27,471 nucleotides of DNA from Ruminococcus sp. UBA3286. Its GTDB lineage: Bacteria; Bacillota; Clostridia; Oscillospirales; Ruminococcaceae. Each line of letters begins with the position of its first letter. Position 1 is the first letter of the stretch. Below are positions 22,500-27,471 of the stretch, one piece after another. The DNA lies in assembly GCA_002362135.1 (NCBI GenBank), contig DETO01000032.1, forward strand, positions 1,035 through 28,505, read 5' to 3'. Both the position numbers and the translations under genes were made by a program. Below the pieces are notes generated by a model. That model did no database searches. It was given only the letters and a program-made list of their open reading frames with translations, and had not been told where the DNA came from.

Positions 22500-24770
22500 A
22501 TGAATGATAACGAAAAGGTAAGGGAGATTCTGGAGCAGGAGAGCGTTCCAGAGAAGATAAGTCCCGAAAATATGAAGATAATGCTCGATGAAAAGACTTC
22601 CGCGAAAAAGCGGAAGAAAATTTCCATGGCAGGCAAAATTACGGCTATGGCGGCTTCATTGGCTCTCATCGTCGGAACTGCTGTCGGAACGGCAGGAATC
22701 GTACGCAATTTCGGAAATTCGAATCATTCAAGCGAAAAAAACGTTGGTATCGTTACTGATAATTACAAGCCGAAGAAGAATTCTGCCGAAAAATCAGAGA
22801 CTGTTTCCACGGGGAATTCTTATATGGCAGGCGCGGAAAGCTATGGGCAAATATATAATCTGCTGAAAACCGAAAGCGAAAAACGCAGCAATTCGAGATA
22901 TGTTGACAGCGGAACATTTGGCGCGGAAAACGGCATCGCGGCAGATAATTTTGGAGAAGAAGCAGCCGACGAGAGTTCTGTTGCTGTAGATATTGACGAC
23001 GATATTTATTTTGACGGTGAAAAAAGCGAAACTGCTCCCGAAGAATCTTTCGATTCCGCGAACGGCGCAGAAGAAAATGAATTCTCGAAAACTTACGATC
23101 AGGAAGAGGGAGTTCTTGAAGCCGATATCGTCAAAACCGACGGCAAGAGAATATTCTACCTTTCGAATTCAGAAACTCATGACGATGTGGGATATCATGA
23201 AAGCTGCGATCTGAATATTGCAGCGGTCGACGACGGAAATTTCACAAATACAATGACTGTCAACGTCGCTCCCGAAGTAAATAATGAGGGCGACGGCTGG
23301 GAGACAAACGTATTTGTAAACGATATGTATCTTTACAACGATATGATCGCCGTTATCGGAAATGTGAATTCCTACCGCGACAGCTGCACTATTGATTCGG
23401 CAAAGGGTATTGATAATGAATACATGATAGACGATTATTCGTATGAGAATAATAACAGCTGTTTCGTATCGTTCTACACAAACGAGGATTCTCCGCAGCT
23501 TATCGGCACTTATTGGCAGGAAGGCGATTACAGTGACGTGAGGATTTCTCCCGAGGGCTATATGTTCCTTGTTTCGTCATATTATTCGCGCAGCTATGAC
23601 GATATCCGCGGCGAGGACGATATAGAGGCTTATATCCCGAAATGCGGCGTTGATGAAGATGCAAGCTGTCTGCCTGCGGAAGATATTCTGCTTCCCGGCG
23701 GAGGTATTGACAATTCTGATATTTTGAGCTATACTGTTATTGGAAGTATCGATCTTAATACAGCAGGTCAGTTCAGCCCTGTTGACTCAAAGGCTCTTGC
23801 AGGCTATACGGGAAATCTTTACAGCTCCGCCGAGAATATCTATACCACGGTTGGCTGGGAAGATACGGAGATAACGAGAATTTCCACGGTTGGCGGAATT
23901 ATTGCTCCTGCGGCTTCGGGTAAGGTCGAAGGCTGTCTCAAAGATCAGTTCTCCATGAGCGAATACAACGGCTATTTCCGCATTGCAACTACTATCGAAA
24001 AATGGGAAGTTATCAACAATGAAATAGGCGACGGCGTTTTTACGGAACAAGTTCCCGATGTTTACAGAGACAACTGCGTTTATGTACTTGATATGGAGCT
24101 TAACCAAGTCGGAAAAGTTGACGGATTCGGCATTGACGAAACCATAAAATCCGTGAATTTCAGCGGCGATATGGGATATGTGGTAACGTATGAGCAGACC
24201 GATCCGCTTTTCGCAATTGATCTCAGCAATCCTACCGAGCCGTTTATTACCGATGAATTCAAGATTTTAGGCTACAGCACGTATATGCAGAAATGGTCGG
24301 ACGGACTTCTTCTCGGATTCGGCGTGGACGCTGATGAAGAGGGGATAGAAAACGGCGTAAAGCTTACAATGTTCGACAATTCAGACCCATACGATCTCAA
24401 GGAAGTCGGAACATATGCCGTTAATTCTTTGAACCGTGAAGAGTATTATATATACTCAAATGCCACATGGGAAAGAAAGGCTCTGCTTATCGCGCCCGAA
24501 AAGAATCTTATCGGCGTTCCCGTATGTCAGGAAAGCTGGTTTGACGACGGCTATGACTGTACTTCCAAATATATGTTCTTCTCCTATGAAAACGGCGAAT
24601 TTATTCCGCTTGGGGAGATATCGAACGGGATGAGCGATTATAATGAATACGAAAGTTTCGTATTTGATCGCGCAGTATATATTGATGATTATGTTTATGC
24701 AATTTGCGACGGAAAAATGGTTTCAGCCGACGCTGCAACTATTACTGTTAAGGATATTGCAGAATTCTAA
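22500..24770 (+). CDS. Membrane-anchored C-terminal beta-propeller protein, probable sigma regulator
   Basis: The product is 756 residues. A 45-residue cytosolic N-terminus (EKVREILEQESVPEKISPEN) is followed by one membrane span (47-68) and a Ser/Glu/Asp-rich linker. From about residue 190 the protein resembles the secreted C-terminal beta-propeller family (PF09826-like): EEGVLEADIVKTDGKRIFYL is its entry signature. The cytosolic segment is the likely contact to the ECF sigma factor encoded 55 bases upstream; the propeller would sense the outside. The ribosome site AAAGGAGC is good. The anti-sigma role is inferred from layout; no classic zinc-binding anti-sigma motif is seen. Confidence 0.85.
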   Translation: MNDNEKVREILEQESVPEKISPENMKIMLDEKTSAKKRKKISMAGKITAMAASLALIVGTAVGTAGIVRNFGNSNHSSEKNVGIVTDNYKPKKNSAEKSETVSTGNSYMAGAESYGQIYNLLKTESEKRSNSRYVDSGTFGAENGIAADNFGEEAADESSVAVDIDDDIYFDGEKSETAPEESFDSANGAEENEFSKTYDQEEGVLEADIVKTDGKRIFYLSNSETHDDVGYHESCDLNIAAVDDGNFTNTMTVNVAPEVNNEGDGWETNVFVNDMYLYNDMIAVIGNVNSYRDSCTIDSAKGIDNEYMIDDYSYENNNSCFVSFYTNEDSPQLIGTYWQEGDYSDVRISPEGYMFLVSSYYSRSYDDIRGEDDIEAYIPKCGVDEDASCLPAEDILLPGGGIDNSDILSYTVIGSIDLNTAGQFSPVDSKALAGYTGNLYSSAENIYTTVGWEDTEITRISTVGGIIAPAASGKVEGCLKDQFSMSEYNGYFRIATTIEKWEVINNEIGDGVFTEQVPDVYRDNCVYVLDMELNQVGKVDGFGIDETIKSVNFSGDMGYVVTYEQTDPLFAIDLSNPTEPFITDEFKILGYSTYMQKWSDGLLLGFGVDADEEGIENGVKLTMFDNSDPYDLKEVGTYAVNSLNREEYYIYSNATWERKALLIAPEKNLIGVPVCQESWFDDGYDCTSKYMFFSYENGEFIPLGEISNGMSDYNEYESFVFDRAVYIDDYVYAICDGKMVSADAATITVKDIAEF

Positions 24771-24787
24771 TATCGGAGTGATGTTAT

Positions 24788-25783
24788 GTGAAGAAATTAT
24801 TATGCGCATTCGCAGTACTTTCCCTTATACTTGCAGGCTGCGGAAACGAACCTGACGAAAGTTCCGTGCTGCTTCCTGATGTGGGCGAAGCTTACGCAGA
24901 TAATACCGATGAAGTCAGCGACAGCGGCAAAAAGAAAAAGGCCGACGATACGGAAACTTCCGCTGATTCTGATTCGAGTTCGGATTCGAAAGCCGTCGGA
25001 AATGATTCGACTGATAGCAGCGCTGCTGATTCCAACGATAAAGACGTCAGCAGGGTTTCTGACGAGAGCAGCTCTGTATCAAATAATGGCGATTCGGGCA
25101 ATTCTGGTTCTGACGAATCAGTCGCGCCGTCAGCAGCCGAAAGCAAGGCTGATTCCACGCCGAAAACCGAAAAGCCGAAGGAATTATACTATCTTGAGGG
25201 AATCGTCTATGAAGTCCGCGACGGAAGTCTGCTGATAAATGAGACGGAACTCCGCAGGATAGAAGTTGGATTTTCCGACAAGAAAGCCGTGAAAAATGTG
25301 AATCCGGGCGATAAAGTTGAGATTGCTTATGACGGTCAACTTGCGGAAAGCTACCCTGCGCAGGCGCATAACGCTTATTCCGTAACTATTCTCGAAAGTG
25401 CGGATAAGGAATACAAGCTGCAAAGATTCAGCCATAACGATCTTGCATTTTCGCTGCTTCTTCCGAAAAACTGGACTGCCAAGGATATTGAATATCCGCA
25501 GGAGGGCGATTTTACCGACTGGGGAATACGTTTCACACCTGACGGGGCAAGCGGAAATCTTGATATAAGCTGGCATTCCGCAGCTGCTATAAAAGACCCC
25601 TATGATAAACTTCCGACGACGATAAATGGAAATTCCGCGGTTCAGTACAGCAAAACGGGCAAGTGGAAATTCTACGTTTTTGACAACAATTATATTGCAG
25701 CAAATAATTTCTTCGGAACTGACGAAAACGACGTTTACGAAGAAGAGTTGAATTTTATATTAAGCACGCTTGAATTTATATAA
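24788..25783 (+). CDS. Ser/Asp-rich lipoprotein with PsbP-like C-terminal domain
   Basis: It starts with GTG at 24788 after GGAG (9 bases), 17 bases behind the propeller gene, so it probably shares its transcript. The product is 331 residues. The lipobox is L-A-G-C with Cys18. Residues about 30-130 are low-complexity Ser, Asp, Lys and Ala, a flexible wall-spanning stalk. Residues about 135-200 form a small beta domain (LEGIVYEVRDGSLLIN, NPGDKVEIAYDG) like OB-fold DUF3221-type modules. The end (FSLLLPKNWTAKDI to LNFILSTLEF) resembles PsbP-like domains. A role as output or partner of the sigma/propeller pair is inference. Confidence 0.8.
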   Translation: MKKLLCAFAVLSLILAGCGNEPDESSVLLPDVGEAYADNTDEVSDSGKKKKADDTETSADSDSSSDSKAVGNDSTDSSAADSNDKDVSRVSDESSSVSNNGDSGNSGSDESVAPSAAESKADSTPKTEKPKELYYLEGIVYEVRDGSLLINETELRRIEVGFSDKKAVKNVNPGDKVEIAYDGQLAESYPAQAHNAYSVTILESADKEYKLQRFSHNDLAFSLLLPKNWTAKDIEYPQEGDFTDWGIRFTPDGASGNLDISWHSAAAIKDPYDKLPTTINGNSAVQYSKTGKWKFYVFDNNYIAANNFFGTDENDVYEEELNFILSTLEFI

Positions 25784-25784
25784 T

Positions 25785-25827
25785 AAAAAAACCTGTCCCC
25801 ATACAATATGAGGGCAGGTTTTTTTAT
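25785..25827. terminator. Bidirectional terminator
   Basis: ACCTGTCCC and GGGCAGGT (one bulge) around a 12-base loop, flanked by A7 on the left and T7 on the right. It can serve both the lipoprotein gene and the convergent GDSL gene. Confidence 0.85.
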
Positions 25828-25839
25828 CTGAACGGATTC

Positions 25840-27165
25840 TTATTTTTTCTCGGCAAGAAAATATTTAAACGAACCTGTTCCGCCGGTCGCGCAGTATGCG
25901 TAGTAGCTAAGAGCAGTAGACGCGTCGTCGGGCGAAATTTCTCCGTCGCGGGTCGTATCGGCGGCTTTCTGTAAATTTTCGGGGAGCGAGGACGGGTTGC
26001 CTGTTGCAAGCACGGCGTATTCCTGAAGAATGTGCGAAGCGTCGTCGGGCGCAAAAGTTCCCGATTCGTCCATATCACCCAGCGAATATGCCCCCTTGAC
26101 TTTCTCGTATCTTGCAAGAGCGTATGACGGATAAGCTTCCTTATTTTCGGTAAGTATATATGTACGGTTGAGAATTCCGCCGTCCTCGCGCTTTTCGCCG
26201 AGAGTGTCGAGGATAGTGGCTGCAATCGCAAGATGACCGCGCTGCGACGGGTGAACGTCCATATCATCTCTGCCGTCCTGCATTTTTGTGAAATACCATG
26301 AGCAGCCGTCTGCATTATCCGAGAATGACGAGAAATCACCGTGAACGTCCGCAATCTCAACGCCTTCGATATTGCTTGCCTGATCTGCGAAAGCGGCTAT
26401 AATGTCTTTGAATCTTGTACGGAAACTATTTAACATTCTTACATAAGAAGAAAAATGCTCATTGCAGTATTCTTCCTGAAGCTGAAAAGGATCGTAGATA
26501 GTCTGCAAAACTATTCTTGCGTTCGGATTCACGCTGCGGATCTCCGCAATGATAGCCTCAATATTGGGAACTATTTGAGTCTGGATAACACGGTCGTATT
26601 TGTCATAATTCTGATCGGCGTCAGTAAATACAATATGTGCGCGGAGACGGAGCAGAGCAGAATTAAATGAAAAAAGTTTGCCATCATCTTTTGCAAATTC
26701 AGAAACTTTACTCCTGTTCATCAACTTTTTTATATCTCCGAAAGACGGCTTTTCGGGAATATTTTCTGCGGTGTATCCGTCCTTGAGAAGATCGTTGCGC
26801 GCTGCAAAATCAAGAATAAATCTTGATGAATACTCGATGATATCGTTTGCGCCGACAGAAAGAATTACCACATCAGCTTCTGCAAGCTGCGCCTTTTTTT
26901 CAGCGTCGAAACTGCGTACGGCGGCGAGAGTTTCTTCGGTTGTCGCGCCGGCAACGGCGTAATTTTCAAGATTTGCGTCCATATAGTCGGCAACTATCTG
27001 AGCATAGCTGTATTCCTTTGCATCAAGTCCGTATCCCGAAGCTATGCTGTCGCCCAGTACGACGATATTATCGCCGTCGCCGTATTTTTCGGCATAAGTC
27101 GAGACCGTGCCTATTGATGAAAGAACCATGATAGCTGACAATGCAGCTGAAATAATTTTTTTCAT
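25840..27165 (-). CDS. Secreted GDSL/SGNH hydrolase with dockerin-like tail
   Basis: The product is 441 residues. A signal peptide (1-25, cut near TYA-EK) exports it. The SGNH fold is marked by GDSIASGYG (38-46, Ser40), GAND (105-108, Asn107) and DVHPSQRGH (303-311, Asp303/His305), i.e. the full Ser-Asp-His triad plus Asn. Such enzymes are esterases or lipases, often acetyl-xylan or other carbohydrate esterases; the substrate is not readable here. Residues about 362-428 contain two D-x-D/N-x-x-G-x-x-x-x-x-D-A segments (DMDESGTFAPDDAS, DTTRDGEISPDDAS), a type I-like dockerin that would bind a cohesin. The middle of each loop is slightly unusual. It is the only dockerin gene in the window. A consensus promoter and AAAGGGA ribosome site support the start. 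Confidence 0.9.
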   Translation of the reverse strand: MKKIISAALSAIMVLSSIGTVSTYAEKYGDGDNIVVLGDSIASGYGLDAKEYSYAQIVADYMDANLENYAVAGATTEETLAAVRSFDAEKKAQLAEADVVILSVGANDIIEYSSRFILDFAARNDLLKDGYTAENIPEKPSFGDIKKLMNRSKVSEFAKDDGKLFSFNSALLRLRAHIVFTDADQNYDKYDRVIQTQIVPNIEAIIAEIRSVNPNARIVLQTIYDPFQLQEEYCNEHFSSYVRMLNSFRTRFKDIIAAFADQASNIEGVEIADVHGDFSSFSDNADGCSWYFTKMQDGRDDMDVHPSQRGHLAIAATILDTLGEKREDGGILNRTYILTENKEAYPSYALARYEKVKGAYSLGDMDESGTFAPDDASHILQEYAVLATGNPSSLPENLQKAADTTRDGEISPDDASTALSYYAYCATGGTGSFKYFLAEKK

Positions 27166-27190
27166 AAAAATCCCTTTCTTATTAAGAAAC

Positions 27191-27220
27191 TTATCAATAT
27201 ATGTCTGTTCGTGTTGATAA
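27191..27220. promoter_or_regulatory. Operator-like dyad at start of GDSL transcript
   Basis: TTATCAA (27191-27197) and TTGATAA (27214-27220), 16 bases apart, just downstream of the -10, covering about +1 to +27 of the expected transcript. It fits a repressor site or a small hairpin in the leader. Confidence 0.4.
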
Positions 27221-27224
27221 TTAC

Positions 27225-27253
27225 ATTATATATGATTTTTTATCGTATGTCAA
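27225..27253 (-). promoter_or_regulatory. Consensus sigma-A promoter of GDSL/dockerin gene
   Basis: On the - strand TTGACA (27248-27253), 17-base spacer, TATAAT (27225-27230): both hexamers perfect. Confidence 0.85.
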
Positions 27254-27471
27254 GATAATAAATGAATTTCCATATGTTCACTTTTTGAGAGTTTGTGTTC
27301 ATAGAGTGTTAGAAATCAATTTTACTGTTTTGCATTATATAAGTGGAACTATTCTCTTGAATTTCTGCATAGAGATCAGTCTTTATCGTCCGTGTGAATT
27401 ACATTCCGTACCCCTTGTGGGTACGGAATGTAATTAATATTGGGATTCATAAGGGACTATGTCCCTTATGC
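27254..27471. other. Gene-free end with diverged repeat and two perfect hairpins
   Basis: No supported gene. It holds copy 2 of the 37-base repeat (27322-27358), a 17-bp perfect hairpin with loop CTTGT (arms 27397-27413 and 27419-27435), and a 10-bp perfect hairpin CATAAGGGAC-TAT-GTCCCTTATG (27448-27470). No T-run follows the first, so they look more like the end of a small mobile or repeated element than terminators. The unit may continue past the window. Confidence 0.5.
27322..27358 (+). repeat. 37-base dispersed repeat, copy 2
   Basis: 31 of 37 positions match 17820-17856; the shared core is AAGTGGAACTATTCTCTT here. Both copies lie in intergenic DNA beside promoters. Confidence 0.5.

Noticed and set aside
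27201..27437. 78-codon + strand frame near the right end
   Set aside because: It crosses the GDSL promoter and a perfect hairpin, with no ribosome site.

Overview
The window looks like a chromosomal segment of an anaerobic, spore-forming, low-to-moderate GC Firmicute, most likely a Ruminococcus or a close Oscillospiraceae relative. The clues are SpoVT, A/T-rich sigma-A type promoters with AGGAGG ribosome sites, a secreted GDSL hydrolase with a dockerin-like tail (a hallmark of fibre-degrading ruminococci), a Firmicutes-style type VII secretion ATPase and WXG100 proteins. No tRNA, rRNA, CRISPR array or transposase gene was seen.

Region 1 (1-16806) is a rewired type VII secretion (T7SS) locus. 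A left operon on the + strand holds a truncated Ig-repeat surface protein, a Ser/Thr kinase with a transmembrane segment and an outer TPR domain, a 33-residue membrane peptide, and a membrane-anchored TPR/carboxypeptidase-regulatory-like protein. It ends in a strong terminator at 7541-7575. A second + operon follows: membrane FHA protein, EssC-type ATPase, LytTR response regulator, EspG-like protein, YukD/EsaB-like ubiquitin-fold protein. A convergent - strand operon encodes two WXG100 proteins, a small unknown protein, a third WXG100-like protein and another membrane FHA protein. EssA and EsaA are not visible. The kinase has the architecture of EssB (kinase fold, membrane span, outer helical domain) and may take its place. 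Together with three FHA domains this suggests a phospho-regulated secretion machine.

The main discovery candidate is in the 420-base gap 16807-17226. Three boxes resembling LytTR sites (TGCCGTTTATC, TGCCGTTCGTC, GCGTTTATC on the - strand) are spaced 21 and 20 bp apart just upstream of a promoter with a good -10 and poor -35 for the WXG100 operon. This links the LytTR regulator of the essC operon to expression of the secreted WXG100 proteins. The same gap holds a 173-base imperfect hairpin that resembles a miniature mobile element or a structured RNA, next to spoVT.

Region 2 (17227-20704) carries spoVT, a GH25 lysozyme-like membrane protein overlapping a class I mannose-6-phosphate isomerase (manA), and a ROK glucokinase. 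Region 3 (20813-25783) carries a lipoprotein made of seven near-identical RCC1 repeats, then an ECF sigma factor with a membrane-anchored beta-propeller protein that is probably its regulator, and a Ser/Asp-rich lipoprotein. Region 4 (25840-27471) is the - strand GDSL/dockerin gene with a consensus sigma-A promoter, followed by an apparently gene-free end holding a diverged repeat and two perfect hairpins.
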